The notes under the pieces were generated by a model. The model was not told where the DNA came from and made no database searches. It was given only the letters and a program-made list of their open reading frames with translations. Shown piece by piece: positions 8,878 to 17,374 of a stretch of 44,246 nt of DNA. The position numbers and the translations under genes are program-made. This DNA comes from Ruminococcaceae bacterium UBA1405 (GTDB taxonomy: Bacteria; Bacillota; Clostridia; Oscillospirales; Ruminococcaceae): NCBI GenBank assembly GCA_002305685.1, contig DBQB01000053.1, forward strand, positions 1 to 44,246. The letters run 5' to 3'. Each line of letters starts with the position of its first letter. The first letter of the stretch is position 1.

Positions 8878-10131
8878 ATGTATCAGGATATCATGGATAC
8901 CATTGGCTTTGTCTCCCAGGCGGACCCTGAGGTTGGCGAGGCTATGGCGCAGGAGCTTGCGCGTCAGAGAAGAAATCTGGAACTGATTGCTTCCGAAAAT
9001 CTGGTTTCCCCTGCGGTGATGGCAGCAATGGGTTCGGTACTCACCAATAAATATGCGGAAGGATATCCGGGAAAACGGTACTACGGCGGTTGTGAGGCGG
9101 TGGATATCGTCGAGAATATCGCCATTGAGCGGGCCAAAAAGCTGTTTGGCGCCCAGTTCGCCAACGTGCAGCCCCATTCCGGCGCCCAGGCCAATACGGC
9201 GGTGTATTTCGCACTGCTGCAGCCCGGAGATACTGTGCTGGGTATGAGCCTTGCCGACGGCGGTCATCTTACCCACGGCTCTCCCGTCAATCTCTCCGGA
9301 TGTTATTTCCATTTTGTGCCCTATGGTCTGGGTGCGGACGAGAAGATCGATTATGATGCAGTGGAAAAGTTGGCCAAAGAGCATCATCCCAAACTGATCG
9401 TAGCCGGCGCCAGCGCTTATCCTCGCACCATCGATTTTCCTCGTCTTTCCGCCATCGCCAAGAGCGTGGGCGCATATCTGATGGTGGATATGGCTCATAT
9501 TGCCGGTCTGGTTGCTGCGGGAGAACATCCTTCCCCGGTGCCTTATGCGGATGTGGTGACCACCACCACCCATAAAACGCTGCGCGGTCCTCGCGGAGGT
9601 CTGATCCTTTGCAACGACGAGGAGTTGAGCAAGAAGATCAACAAGGCCATCTTCCCGGGAACCCAGGGAGGTCCTCTGGAACACATCATTGCGGCCAAGG
9701 CCGTCTGCTTCGGTGAAGCGCTCCAGGACTCCTTCAAAGCATATCAGCATCAGATTGTGCTTAACGCGCAGGCTTTGGCCAAAGGGTTGACCCAGCGGGG
9801 ATTCCGTCTGGTTTCCGGAGGCACCGACAACCATCTGATGTTGGTGGATCTTCAGAGCATGAACGTTTCCGGCAAGGCGATGGAGCGCCGGTTGGATAAG
9901 GTGTATATCACTGTCAACAAAAACGCCATCCCCAACGATCCTCAGAAGCCTTCCATCACCAGCGGTATCCGGGTAGGTACCCCTGCCGTCACCACCCGCG
10001 GACTGCAGTGCGAGGATATGGACCAGATCGCTGAGTTTATCTATCTTGCCGCCACCGATTTCGAAAATTCTGCCGACGCCATCCGGGAAGGCGTCAGCGC
10101 CCTTTGTAAAAAATATCCGCTTTACGAGTGA
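8878..10131 (+). CDS. glyA: Serine hydroxymethyltransferase
   Basis: This 417-residue enzyme interconverts serine and glycine while loading a one-carbon unit onto tetrahydrofolate, in the cytoplasm. It has the family's usual length and motifs: ELIASENLVSPAV near the N-terminus, GYPGKRYYGGCE, HSGAQAN, and the pyridoxal-phosphate site TTTHKTLRGPRGG with the Schiff-base lysine at K233. The ATG at 8878 follows AAGAAGG and matches the family's N-terminus. Upstream in-frame codons lie within the promoter. It stands alone, with its own promoter and a strong terminator. Confidence 0.98.
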   Translation: MYQDIMDTIGFVSQADPEVGEAMAQELARQRRNLELIASENLVSPAVMAAMGSVLTNKYAEGYPGKRYYGGCEAVDIVENIAIERAKKLFGAQFANVQPHSGAQANTAVYFALLQPGDTVLGMSLADGGHLTHGSPVNLSGCYFHFVPYGLGADEKIDYDAVEKLAKEHHPKLIVAGASAYPRTIDFPRLSAIAKSVGAYLMVDMAHIAGLVAAGEHPSPVPYADVVTTTTHKTLRGPRGGLILCNDEELSKKINKAIFPGTQGGPLEHIIAAKAVCFGEALQDSFKAYQHQIVLNAQALAKGLTQRGFRLVSGGTDNHLMLVDLQSMNVSGKAMERRLDKVYITVNKNAIPNDPQKPSITSGIRVGTPAVTTRGLQCEDMDQIAEFIYLAATDFENSADAIREGVSALCKKYPLYE

Positions 10132-10170
10132 TTGGTTGGCAGCGACATATAAACGAGAATGAATAATCAA

Positions 10171-10205
10171 AAAGTACCCGCAGCATTGCTGCGGGTACCT
10201 TTTTT
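10171..10205. terminator. Bidirectional intrinsic terminator between glyA and an SDR gene
   Basis: GTACCCGCAGCA at 10174-10185 pairs perfectly with TGCTGCGGGTAC at 10187-10198, with a T run on the plus side and a shorter A run on the other. It serves the convergent glyA and SDR genes. Confidence 0.88.
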
Positions 10206-10218
10206 GCGTGGATATCCC

Positions 10219-10932
10219 TTATTCTTCGGTCAGCTGCCATCCGTGGTCGCCGTGATAAATCATCAGTTTGGTCATGCCGCCGTCGATGCAGATGTTTTCC
10301 CCTGTGATAAATCCCGCCTTGTCTGAGCAGAGAAACAGCGCCATGTTGGCTATATCCATGGGGTTTCCCACCCTTCCTGCCGGATGCTGGGTGGCGTCCG
10401 GACCGGTGTATTGGGTGTACTGGGTGTCAATCCAGCCAGGGGAGATGGAGTTGACCCGTACTTTTCCGGAAAGGCTTACAGCCAGCGCATGGGTCAGGGC
10501 GGCAATGCCGCCTTTGGCCGCGGTGTAGCTCTCAGTGAAAGGTTGACTCATTCGATCCCGGCTGGAGGAAATGTTGACGATGCTGGCGCCGGGAGCAAAG
10601 TAGGGGGCGAACAGCTGGGTCAGAAAAAATGGGGCGGCAATCCCCACCTGGAGAGCGTGGGTAAATTGGGCAAAACTGCATTTGCCCAGCCCTAACGTCT
10701 CCGGCTTGGCGTTGTTGATCAGAATGTCCACCTTGCCGTACTGTCCAATTACCTGGTCGGCGAATTTGCGCAGCGTCTCCTCATCAGCAATATCTCCGAC
10801 AAAATAGGGGTTGTCCAGCAGATCGATGATACAGATGTTGGCGCCCTGCTTGGCGAATTCCTCGGCAATACATTTTCCGATTCCCTTTGCTCCGCCGGTG
10901 ACCACGACGACCTTGCCTTCAAAAGCTTTCAT
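10219..10932 (-). CDS. Short-chain dehydrogenase/reductase (SDR)
   Basis: This 237-residue protein is a classical SDR oxidoreductase. The nucleotide-binding motif TGGAKGIG is at 12-19, NNA at 73-75, the catalytic serine region ISSS at 121-124, and the YTAAK catalytic pair is Y136 and K140. The acidic residue after the second strand (IID at 35-37) suggests NAD(H) preference. The substrate cannot be told from sequence. The start has a GGAAGGAG site. The gene has its own promoter and a shared terminator, so it is monocistronic. It is divergent from the PadR gene. Confidence 0.92.
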   Translation of the reverse strand: MKAFEGKVVVVTGGAKGIGKCIAEEFAKQGANICIIDLLDNPYFVGDIADEETLRKFADQVIGQYGKVDILINNAKPETLGLGKCSFAQFTHALQVGIAAPFFLTQLFAPYFAPGASIVNISSSRDRMSQPFTESYTAAKGGIAALTHALAVSLSGKVRVNSISPGWIDTQYTQYTGPDATQHPAGRVGNPMDIANMALFLCSDKAGFITGENICIDGGMTKLMIYHGDHGWQLTEE

Positions 10933-10963
10933 ATTGCGGCTCCTTCCGTATGCTATTTTCTTC

Positions 10964-10992
10964 AGTGTATTCTAAAGGGCCTGCCTTGTCAA
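10964..10992 (-). promoter_or_regulatory. Promoter of the SDR gene
   Basis: On the minus strand a perfect TTGACA (10987-10992) and TACACT (10964-10969) are 17 bases apart, about 32 bases before the SDR start. Confidence 0.6.
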
Positions 10993-11028
10993 TCTGAAAA
11001 GCGGTTGCGTTTGAGGAAAGCATCCCTC

Positions 11029-11057
11029 TTGACAATATCGACACTCGATGATAAACT
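11029..11057 (+). promoter_or_regulatory. Promoter of the PadR-DUF2812 operon
   Basis: A perfect TTGACA at 11029-11034 and TAAACT at 11052-11057 are 17 bases apart. The spacer contains one arm of the operator described separately. Confidence 0.75.
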
Positions 11058-11081
11058 GAAAATAGAATATCGAGTGTCGAT
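11037..11081. promoter_or_regulatory. Probable PadR autoregulatory operator (13-bp inverted repeat)
   Basis: ATCGACACTCGAT at 11037-11049 lies in the promoter spacer. Its exact reverse complement ATCGAGTGTCGAT lies at 11069-11081, between the start point and the ribosome site. The two centres are 32 bases apart, about three helical turns. Occupation would block both polymerase binding and clearance. PadR proteins commonly repress their own operon, so the encoded regulator is the best candidate ligand. Confidence 0.75.
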
Positions 11082-11096
11082 GATAAGGAGGAAAGG

Positions 11097-11498
11097 ATGG
11101 CAAGAGAAGCATTTCAGACATTGTCGGAGCCTATGTACTATGTTTTGCTGTCCCTGACAGAGGAACGGTATGGGGCGCAGATTATGGAGCAGGTAAAAGC
11201 CCTTTCCCATGGGCGTATTGCGGTTGGACCCGGGACCTTATATATGATGTTATCCCGGTTTTTGGAATGGGGATTCATCACCGAAACCGCTGTCTTTGGC
11301 CGAAGAAAGAGTTATCTGATCACCAAAGCCGGTGAAGATATGCTCCGGGAGGAATACCGGCGGTTACAGCAGCTGCTGGAGGATGGGAAAATGGTGCTGC
11401 AGCAGTTGGGACAGGGGCTGCCAACCCCAACGGAGATAGGGGAAAGGAGTGGAATGCTAAATGAAAAGGAGATTTCGGCGGCAGCTCAATCGGTTTGA
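11097..11498 (+). CDS. PadR family transcriptional regulator
   Basis: This 133-residue protein has the winged-helix domain of PadR repressors: LSEPMYYVLLSLTEERYGAQI, then GTLYMMLSRFLEWGFI as recognition helix and wing, then YLITKAGEDMLREE. It is the short form with a brief C-terminal dimerisation helix. The ATG follows AAGGAGG. Its 3' end overlaps the following DUF2812 gene by 38 bases. PadR/DUF2812 pairs are common in Firmicutes, and the pair forms one autoregulated unit behind the operator described upstream. The inducer is unknown. Confidence 0.93.
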   Translation: MAREAFQTLSEPMYYVLLSLTEERYGAQIMEQVKALSHGRIAVGPGTLYMMLSRFLEWGFITETAVFGRRKSYLITKAGEDMLREEYRRLQQLLEDGKMVLQQLGQGLPTPTEIGERSGMLNEKEISAAAQSV

Positions 11499-12780
11499 GG
11501 TTCATGAGCTGGACGGGATGCGGCAGCATCTGGAGGAGATGGCAAAGAAGGGCTGGTTTTTGGTGGAACTCACCGGCGCGGTGGAGACCTTCGAGCGGGG
11601 AGAACCCAAACCGTTGCGCTATGCGGTGGAGCTGTTTGACCGTGCTACCGATTATGATTCCCGCCCCGAGGGAGAAGCGCAGGATTATATTGCTCTTTGC
11701 CAGCAGGCCGGATGGCATTTTTGTGGCAGCTACGGAAAGGTTCATGTTTTTTCCAGCGAGCAGGGGAGCGATATCCTGCCCATCGAGACCGATCTTTACC
11801 AAAAATACCGTACCATTCGCAAGGAGCTGCTGCGCTCCTGGGCCTCTAACCCTCTGAGTTTTATGGTATACTTTCTTGGAATAACTGTATTTCTAGCGGT
11901 AGGAGCCTTTCCCTATCTCCTTGCTTCCGCCCTGAGCCTCTTTGTGATGGGACTGACGCTCCTTTCGGTGGCGGTATGTCTGGTTCGGTTGTTTCGCATC
12001 GTCATTTGGTGCCGCAAAGCAAAGAGAACACTTGCCTTACAAAATAAATTGCCCCAAACGCAGCTGAGCAGCCGTATGCGGCTGCGGCGCAAAATCTGTG
12101 ACCTTTTGACGTTGGCGGCTATTTTTGTTGTATGCGGAGCATTTTGGTATTGGGAGAAAAGTTTTTGGCGTTTTATGTTGGCAGCTGGAGTGGGGGTGGC
12201 GTTTGCACTGTTTCAGTTTTGGGTTGCGGGAAAGAAACTGAGCCGGGACAGCAACCAGATGATTGCCTGGGGCGGAATGGTACTGTTGTTTCTGGCGGTG
12301 TTTTTGATTCCCAGACTGTTTGAGAAGGAGGAGCGGATATTTTTGCCTACCTCTCAGGCACAGCCCACCGGTTTCCCGATTACGCTGGAGGATACAGGGG
12401 AAACTTTGCTGCCGTATCGCTGGTCCAGGGCGGAAGAGGAGAAAACTTTTTTGGCCGGATATACCGATTATCAGGATGTGGCCAGCGAGAGTCCGGAGGG
12501 CAACCGAAGCCTTCAGCTTCTCTATTACAGCGTTTATCAAAGCCGGTATCCAGCGCTGCTGGAGTGGTATACCACATACCGGCTGCGGGGAGAACATTCC
12601 CGTTTTGAGACGCTGGATGCACAAGCGTATGGAGCGGAATTTGCATACTATTTTGACAATGGATTGTTGTTGGGATACCCGCAGCAGGTAGTGTGGTTTT
12701 GGCCGATGACAGAGGAGAGCGAGCGGCTGCAACCGGAATTTTTGAGAGAAACGTTTTCGCTTGCCGGCCGAGAAGAATGA
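11461..12780 (+). CDS. DUF2812 domain membrane protein, partner of PadR
   Basis: This 439-residue protein begins with a DUF2812 domain (residues about 10-115; EEMAKKGWFLVEL and ETDLYQKYRTIRKE are typical). Several hydrophobic segments follow between about 130 and 290, and a soluble C-terminal part (about 300-435) lies outside the membrane region. Its function is unknown; members nearly always sit next to PadR genes and are thought to act in envelope or stress responses under PadR control. The ATG follows AAAGGAG inside the PadR 3' end. It ends only 10 bases from the convergent TspO gene. Confidence 0.9.
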   Translation: MKRRFRRQLNRFEVHELDGMRQHLEEMAKKGWFLVELTGAVETFERGEPKPLRYAVELFDRATDYDSRPEGEAQDYIALCQQAGWHFCGSYGKVHVFSSEQGSDILPIETDLYQKYRTIRKELLRSWASNPLSFMVYFLGITVFLAVGAFPYLLASALSLFVMGLTLLSVAVCLVRLFRIVIWCRKAKRTLALQNKLPQTQLSSRMRLRRKICDLLTLAAIFVVCGAFWYWEKSFWRFMLAAGVGVAFALFQFWVAGKKLSRDSNQMIAWGGMVLLFLAVFLIPRLFEKEERIFLPTSQAQPTGFPITLEDTGETLLPYRWSRAEEEKTFLAGYTDYQDVASESPEGNRSLQLLYYSVYQSRYPALLEWYTTYRLRGEHSRFETLDAQAYGAEFAYYFDNGLLLGYPQQVVWFWPMTEESERLQPEFLRETFSLAGREE

Positions 12781-12790
12781 AAAAGCTGGG

Positions 12791-13261
12791 TCAGTTGAGC
12801 ATTGCCACGCCGAAGTTCAGGTATCCTGCAAAGGTAACCCAGATCAGATAGGGAACCAAAAGATAAGCAGATCTTTTTTCGATTTTTCCAAACTGCTGGA
12901 TTGTCAGCAGAATCAGCGCCCAGAGCAGGATGAGCCACACGAAAGCAACCCAGAACGCTTGGACTCGGAAAAACAATAGTGGCCAGCAGAAATTTACTGC
13001 CAACTGCAATCCATAGATGCGCAGCGCCATCTCCTTTTGGTCGGCAGGAGCGGAGGACATCAGCACCAGATAGCTGGCGGCGCCCATCAGCAGAAAAAGG
13101 ATGGTCCATACCACAGGAAACACCCATCCGGGAGGGGAGAGGGATGGCTGTTGCAAAGAGGCATAGTCCTGCATACTGTCCATTGTCAGATAAGCGGAGA
13201 CTCCTCCCACAGCCAGCGGCACCGCAAGACATAATAAAAGCGGTTTCCAGGAGATTTTCAA
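12791..13261 (-). CDS. tspO: TspO/MBR family tryptophan-rich membrane protein
   Basis: This protein of about 156 residues has five predicted membrane helices and TspO signatures: PSLSPPGWVFPVVWTILFLLMG and LQLAVNFCWPLLFF, then a late AGYLNFGVAMLN. TspO proteins bind porphyrins and other hydrophobic ligands and are linked to stress control. I prefer the TTG start at 13261, six bases after AGGTG. A GTG three codons upstream overlaps that site and is less likely. It converges with the DUF2812 gene with a 10-base gap and no visible terminator. Confidence 0.9.
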   Translation of the reverse strand: MKISWKPLLLCLAVPLAVGGVSAYLTMDSMQDYASLQQPSLSPPGWVFPVVWTILFLLMGAASYLVLMSSAPADQKEMALRIYGLQLAVNFCWPLLFFRVQAFWVAFVWLILLWALILLTIQQFGKIEKRSAYLLVPYLIWVTFAGYLNFGVAMLN

Positions 13262-13372
13262 CCGTATCACCTCACATCAATTTTAATTGGTTTCGCAGTT
13301 TATTTTATGTTGTAAGATGTGGGGATATACTCGGCCGTATTCTGAGAACTGGTAAAAAAGGAGTACTCATAC

Positions 13373-13410
13373 AAAAACCTCCTGGCCATGCATCCGGCCA
13401 GGAGGTTTTT
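13373..13410. terminator. Strong intrinsic terminator of the YitT operon
   Basis: A 15-bp perfect stem, AAAAACCTCCTGGCC at 13373-13387 with GGCCAGGAGGTTTTT at 13396-13410, has an 8-base loop. It ends the minus-strand operon that finishes at 13475, and works in both directions because of the flanking A and T runs. Confidence 0.88.
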
Positions 13411-13474
13411 GGTATATCGGTTTCGCCTGCCAATCATTTTTGAAATGGAAAAAGACGCAGAATAAACGCTTTGC

Positions 13475-14347
13475 TTATGTCTCCTCCCGGAAACCTTCTC
13501 CGGTGATTTCATGGGCATCCCCCACGATGACAAAGGCTTTATCGTCCTCCTGCTTTACAATGTCAAAAACCCGGTGCATCTCTCCGCGGCGTACCACGCA
13601 CAGCAGCACTTCCCCTTCCACACCGCTAAAGCCGCCCCGGGATTTGAGCTCGGTTACCCCGCGGTCCATTTCCCGCAAGATTCGGTCCTTGATGGGCTGG
13701 CTTTGTCTGGAAATGACAAACAACATTTTTCCGGTACCACTATCGGTGCCGTACATAACCATGTCAATGACCTTGGTCATCACAAAAAGCATGACCAGCG
13801 CGTATAACGGGCTTTCAATGGTTCCGTAAACCGGAACGGTGGAGAGGATTACCACCAGATCGGCCGCCAGGATCAAATGGGCAAAGGACAGCACACGAAT
13901 TCTGCGGGTAAGCAGCTTTGCAATCAGATCGGTACCGCCGGTTGCGCCGCCTCGCATAAAGATCAGCGCCAGACCGGCTCCGCCCAAGAGTCCGCCAAAA
14001 ATACAGGTGAGCATCATGTCCCCCTGATAGACCGGCAGATACGGCGCAGTTGCGTCGATGGCCAATGAGGTGAGAATGGTACCGATCACAACCTTGACCA
14101 GAAAATTTTTTCCCAACTCCAAAGCTCCCCAGATGAAAAAAGGAAGATTCATAGCAACAATTGTAGCGCCGATGGGAAGTTCAAACAGATAGTTGAGCAT
14201 GGTGGCGATACCGGTAAAGCCGCCGGGCGCGATGTTGTTGGGAGCTGTGAAGGTGTTTACCGATACCGCATACAGCAGACTTCCCACCAAAAAGAAAGCA
14301 GCATCCAGCAAAAACGTTTGAATTTTATTGGGAGATATGGGTTTCAT
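13475..14347 (-). CDS. YitT family membrane protein (DUF161/DUF2179)
   Basis: This 290-residue protein has the YitT layout: a membrane part of about five or six helices (residues about 10-205, with NTFTAPNNIAPGGFTGIATM and MRGGATGGTDLIAKLL) and a soluble C-terminal DUF2179 domain (about 215-285, with LLCVVRRGEMHRV). YitT members are thought to be transporters, but their substrates are undefined. The ATG at 14347 lies 13 bases after the esterase stop; open frame further upstream only overlaps that gene. It is the last gene of a four-gene operon. Confidence 0.92.
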   Translation of the reverse strand: MKPISPNKIQTFLLDAAFFLVGSLLYAVSVNTFTAPNNIAPGGFTGIATMLNYLFELPIGATIVAMNLPFFIWGALELGKNFLVKVVIGTILTSLAIDATAPYLPVYQGDMMLTCIFGGLLGGAGLALIFMRGGATGGTDLIAKLLTRRIRVLSFAHLILAADLVVILSTVPVYGTIESPLYALVMLFVMTKVIDMVMYGTDSGTGKMLFVISRQSQPIKDRILREMDRGVTELKSRGGFSGVEGEVLLCVVRRGEMHRVFDIVKQEDDKAFVIVGDAHEITGEGFREET

Positions 14348-14360
14348 GATTCCACAACCT

Positions 14361-15032
14361 TTATCGCAAAGTCCAATCAAGTCCGGCGAAAATCCTTTGG
14401 GGAATGTCCTGAAAATGTCCGCCGGGATGGTATTCCAGGATCGTTTTGACACCGTGCGCTTGCAGATGCCGGTAGAGGGTGTCGGTACACTGCTCTACCC
14501 GGGCCATCCTTGGGTTTCTGGAATGTTTTTCTCGTAGGCCCAATGAAAAATAAACTTTTTCCACCTGCTGTGGTATCATTTTTTCCATAATATCCTCCAA
14601 AAATCCATCGAACCAAAGAGAACCGGAGATGGAGGCGCCCCGAGAGAACAGCTGGGAATGGTACAGCGCATAGATGGCAAAGAGCCCGGCCAGCGAATAT
14701 CCGGCGATTCCTCGATGGACGGGGGGGGGAGACGGCAGTTCTCCTTCTATGGCCGGAATGATTTTATCGGTGAGTTCTGTCAGATAGAGGGCAGCACCGC
14801 CTTGAAAATCTTCTCCCCGCGCGAATACCTTTGGCGCTGGGAAGGGGGATAATTCCCGGTTCCATGCGGTATCCGGCAAAAAGACGATTCCAGCGTTGTT
14901 ATTCTCAAGCAGCTGTTCAAGCAGGGGAGAGGGAAGCGGTTCCCCGTGCAGATAAAGCAAAGTATCAGAGTGGTTTTGGCCGGCATAGAGCATGGCGCGG
15001 CGCTTTTCCAACATAAACTGCTGTACACGCAA
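14361..15032 (-). CDS. Alpha/beta hydrolase, esterase D/enterochelin-esterase-like
   Basis: This 223-residue protein resembles the compact bacterial putative-esterase family. The nucleophile elbow is GYSLAG, and a late GGHF supplies a likely catalytic histidine. It has no signal peptide, so it should act in the cytoplasm. The start is a TTG eight bases after AAGGAGG. It sits between an MFS transporter gene and a YitT gene in one operon, so it may hydrolyse an ester imported by the transporter. The substrate is unknown. Confidence 0.8.
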   Translation of the reverse strand: MRVQQFMLEKRRAMLYAGQNHSDTLLYLHGEPLPSPLLEQLLENNNAGIVFLPDTAWNRELSPFPAPKVFARGEDFQGGAALYLTELTDKIIPAIEGELPSPPPVHRGIAGYSLAGLFAIYALYHSQLFSRGASISGSLWFDGFLEDIMEKMIPQQVEKVYFSLGLREKHSRNPRMARVEQCTDTLYRHLQAHGVKTILEYHPGGHFQDIPQRIFAGLDWTLR

Positions 15033-15068
15033 TGGATATACCTCCTTATCGGGGAACGATCGGTATGA

Positions 15069-16280
15069 CTATTGGATACGGCTGGGTTGCCGCTGCAGAT
15101 AACCGTTATACAGAATCATCGCCAGAGTGGCCGCGGCTACTGCTACCAGGAGCCACATTCCGCCGGTGATGCCGGTGCGTTCCGACAGATATCCGATGGC
15201 GGCGGGCATACCAATTCCTCCGATTCCGCCCATGGTCACCAGGATGCTCATGGCCAGATCACTGCCGCCGATCTCCTCATTGACCCCTGCCAGGGTGGAA
15301 GGATAGATTCCCGCCATAAAAAAGCCAAACCCGAAGATACCCACTACAATCAGGAATGGAGAAGAACTGAGCAGCAGCAAGACCAAAAACGTCACAAACC
15401 CGGCCCCGCTGAGTATCAGCAGTTTATGGCGCTGAATCTTTCCGGCCATAGTTGCACAGGTGAGCCGGCCTATCAAAATGGCTGCCCAGAGCAGCGAGCT
15501 CATAAACTGTGATAATGCACCGCTCAGCAGGCCGCTTTCTTTGAAATAGGTGACAAGCCATCCGCTGATGCCATACTCGGCGGCAATGTAAAACAGCAGG
15601 ATAAATCCCGCAGTCCAAAACCGGCGGCTTCGCAGATAGGGACGCCGGGAGGAGATGTTGGGGACAGGGACGGTATCGCTGCGGGCACTTGGATTCCGGT
15701 CAGCAGGAAGAGGCATAGTCCAATACAGAAAAACCAGTATGGCTCCCAATATGCCAGTCACCGCCAGAGCTCCCTTCCACCAGTGTATTGCCGAAAAGAA
15801 CATGGCGGAAAAAGGGGTGCAAAGCGCGCCAACCGCAAAACAGGCGTGCGCCAGATTCATGGAGCGGGTTTTATCTGCTCCATAGATACCCACAGTGACG
15901 TTTCCGAAATTGATGGCGCCACCGCGGCTCAGTCCAATCATAAAGCCGGCAGCCATCAGGAGCAGGGGATTGCCGGTAAGCAGCAGAATCACCGCTCCCA
16001 GCATCAGCCAGCAGGTCAGTGCCAGGACGCTTCTCTTGCGTCCCAACAGCAGCGGGAGCAAGCCGGAAACGATGTTGGCGGTCATGGTACCCACCGACTG
16101 GGCAGAGATCAGCAGCCCGGACAGTTCGTAGCTGAGCTGATAACTTTCCCGCAGGTTGGGAAGTACCACCCCCAGTGTCTGCGAGGAGATCCCCGCCACA
16201 CAGGCAGCGGCAAAACAGGTGAGGACAATCCGTTTTTCCTCCGGGGTGTTATGCAATGTTTGAATCGACAGCAGTTTCAT
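15069..16280 (-). CDS. MFS transporter
   Basis: This 403-residue protein has the length and twelve-helix pattern of a major facilitator superfamily permease, with a long cytoplasmic loop near the middle (about residues 195-215, PADRNPSARSDTVPV). It begins with a short cytoplasmic tail and a helix typical of sugar or drug/proton antiporters. The ATG follows GGAGGATC. It is the second gene of the operon, 19 bases after a 2-hydroxyacid dehydrogenase relative and 36 bases before an esterase, which suggests a carboxylated or esterified substrate. The direction of transport is not evident. Confidence 0.9.
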   Translation of the reverse strand: MKLLSIQTLHNTPEEKRIVLTCFAAACVAGISSQTLGVVLPNLRESYQLSYELSGLLISAQSVGTMTANIVSGLLPLLLGRKRSVLALTCWLMLGAVILLLTGNPLLLMAAGFMIGLSRGGAINFGNVTVGIYGADKTRSMNLAHACFAVGALCTPFSAMFFSAIHWWKGALAVTGILGAILVFLYWTMPLPADRNPSARSDTVPVPNISSRRPYLRSRRFWTAGFILLFYIAAEYGISGWLVTYFKESGLLSGALSQFMSSLLWAAILIGRLTCATMAGKIQRHKLLILSGAGFVTFLVLLLLSSSPFLIVVGIFGFGFFMAGIYPSTLAGVNEEIGGSDLAMSILVTMGGIGGIGMPAAIGYLSERTGITGGMWLLVAVAAATLAMILYNGYLQRQPSRIQ

Positions 16281-16299
16281 GGATGATCCTCCGACAGGA

Positions 16300-17217
16300 T
16301 CAGGACAATGCGCCGGTTTCGCCGAGGAATCGGCGAATGTTCTCCAGCACCTTTTTTCCCAACCTGGTTACCGCCTGGGCGGACATTCCGGAAGACTGAA
16401 AGGCACAGCTGACGTTAGGCTGCCGGGTCAGCGCGATGGCCTGTTCCCCGGTTCCCAGAGCCCCCAGGGTATCGCAGATGAAATAGTTGTTTGGATTTTG
16501 AAGCCATTGGGAAAGCGGCTCGAAGTCAAAGGAAGGGCCAATGGACGTATTGATGATAATTTTTTCATTGCCAAATTTCTGGAATTCTGCCTCATGGAGC
16601 AGCAGCACATTTTTGTTGAGGCAGGTACAGAGGATATCCACCTCTTCCAGCAGCGGTTCCAGAGGAAGATAGCGGTAACCGGCAGCTTCCGCATCCGACT
16701 TGCGGGTACGGCTGTAATAGGAAACATCAGCCCCAAAAAAGCGCAGACCGTCTCCCACCATCCGTCCGGTGGTACCCAGCCCCAGAATGCCGCATTTCAT
16801 ACCGGTCAGTTCCAGCGGCGCATCCCGCCACATCCTTTCGCCGAACCCGTGCAGCAACCGAACCAGCTCGCTGATGACAAACTCAACCACCCCTTCGTCC
16901 CCATAATCACGGATTCCCAGCACCGTAATTCCCCGCTGGTTGGCTGCAAGAATATCTACATTGGCGCTTTGGGGATTGTATAGGCTGCAACACATTCCGA
17001 TGTAGCGCAAATTTGTGCTGGCCTCGATGACCTGTCTTGAAATGTTGGTGGTGTAGGAAACCAGCACGGCGTCGGCGTCCCCTATGCGCCGGATGATTTC
17101 CTCGTCGTTTTTCGGAAGATCCTCGTAGCATATTACCTGCTGCGCATATTCCGAAAGCTGCTGCTGTGCCTGGGCGTCCATACGGATTGGTTCAATAGCG
17201 ACCAATTTTTGAAACAT
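16300..17217 (-). CDS. D-isomer 2-hydroxyacid dehydrogenase-like protein lacking the catalytic residues
   Basis: This 305-residue protein has the two-domain fold signature of NAD-dependent D-2-hydroxyacid dehydrogenases, with the glycine motif GLGTTG at 146-151 inside the central Rossmann domain. The family's catalytic triad appears lost. The usual NTSRG arginine is Ile226 (NTSIGP). The usual PHxAG histidine position reads FQSSG (Gln274). No glutamate stands in the DTLGALG stretch that replaces the DVxxxEP motif. It may bind NAD without normal oxidoreductase chemistry, or use different chemistry. It is the first gene of a four-gene operon with an MFS transporter, an esterase and YitT. A second, intact family member is encoded at 29591-30607. 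Confidence 0.8.
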   Translation of the reverse strand: MFQKLVAIEPIRMDAQAQQQLSEYAQQVICYEDLPKNDEEIIRRIGDADAVLVSYTTNISRQVIEASTNLRYIGMCCSLYNPQSANVDILAANQRGITVLGIRDYGDEGVVEFVISELVRLLHGFGERMWRDAPLELTGMKCGILGLGTTGRMVGDGLRFFGADVSYYSRTRKSDAEAAGYRYLPLEPLLEEVDILCTCLNKNVLLLHEAEFQKFGNEKIIINTSIGPSFDFEPLSQWLQNPNNYFICDTLGALGTGEQAIALTRQPNVSCAFQSSGMSAQAVTRLGKKVLENIRRFLGETGALS

Positions 17218-17351
17218 AGCGGTCCCTGCCTTTTCTTTTTGATCTGTCCAGATATTCCGGCACCGTTGTCAGGAGGATGCGGCGATGCAACGGTGTTGTT
17301 GCCGGGATTTTTGCCTTCCGTCGTTTCCGGGAAAGGCGGTGGATATTGATG

Positions 17352-17368
17352 GAAAACATATTGTTTTC
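17352..17368. promoter_or_regulatory. 17-bp palindromic operator candidate for the dehydrogenase-MFS-esterase-YitT operon
   Basis: GAAAACATATTGTTTTC is two perfect 7-bp arms around TAT. On the minus strand it follows the -10 element directly and covers the expected start point. LacI-type and related repressors use palindromes of this size, but no regulator gene is adjacent. Confidence 0.6.
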
Positions 17369-17374
17369 ATTATA
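17369..17374 (-). promoter_or_regulatory. -10 element of the minus-strand operon promoter
   Basis: TATAAT on the minus strand at 17369-17374 touches the palindrome at 17352-17368. No good -35 box is present, so the promoter may need an activator. Confidence 0.5.

Noticed and set aside
8839..10170. 443-codon open frame on the minus strand
   Set aside because: It lies wholly opposite glyA, has no family resemblance or ribosome site, and reflects the codon bias of the real gene.
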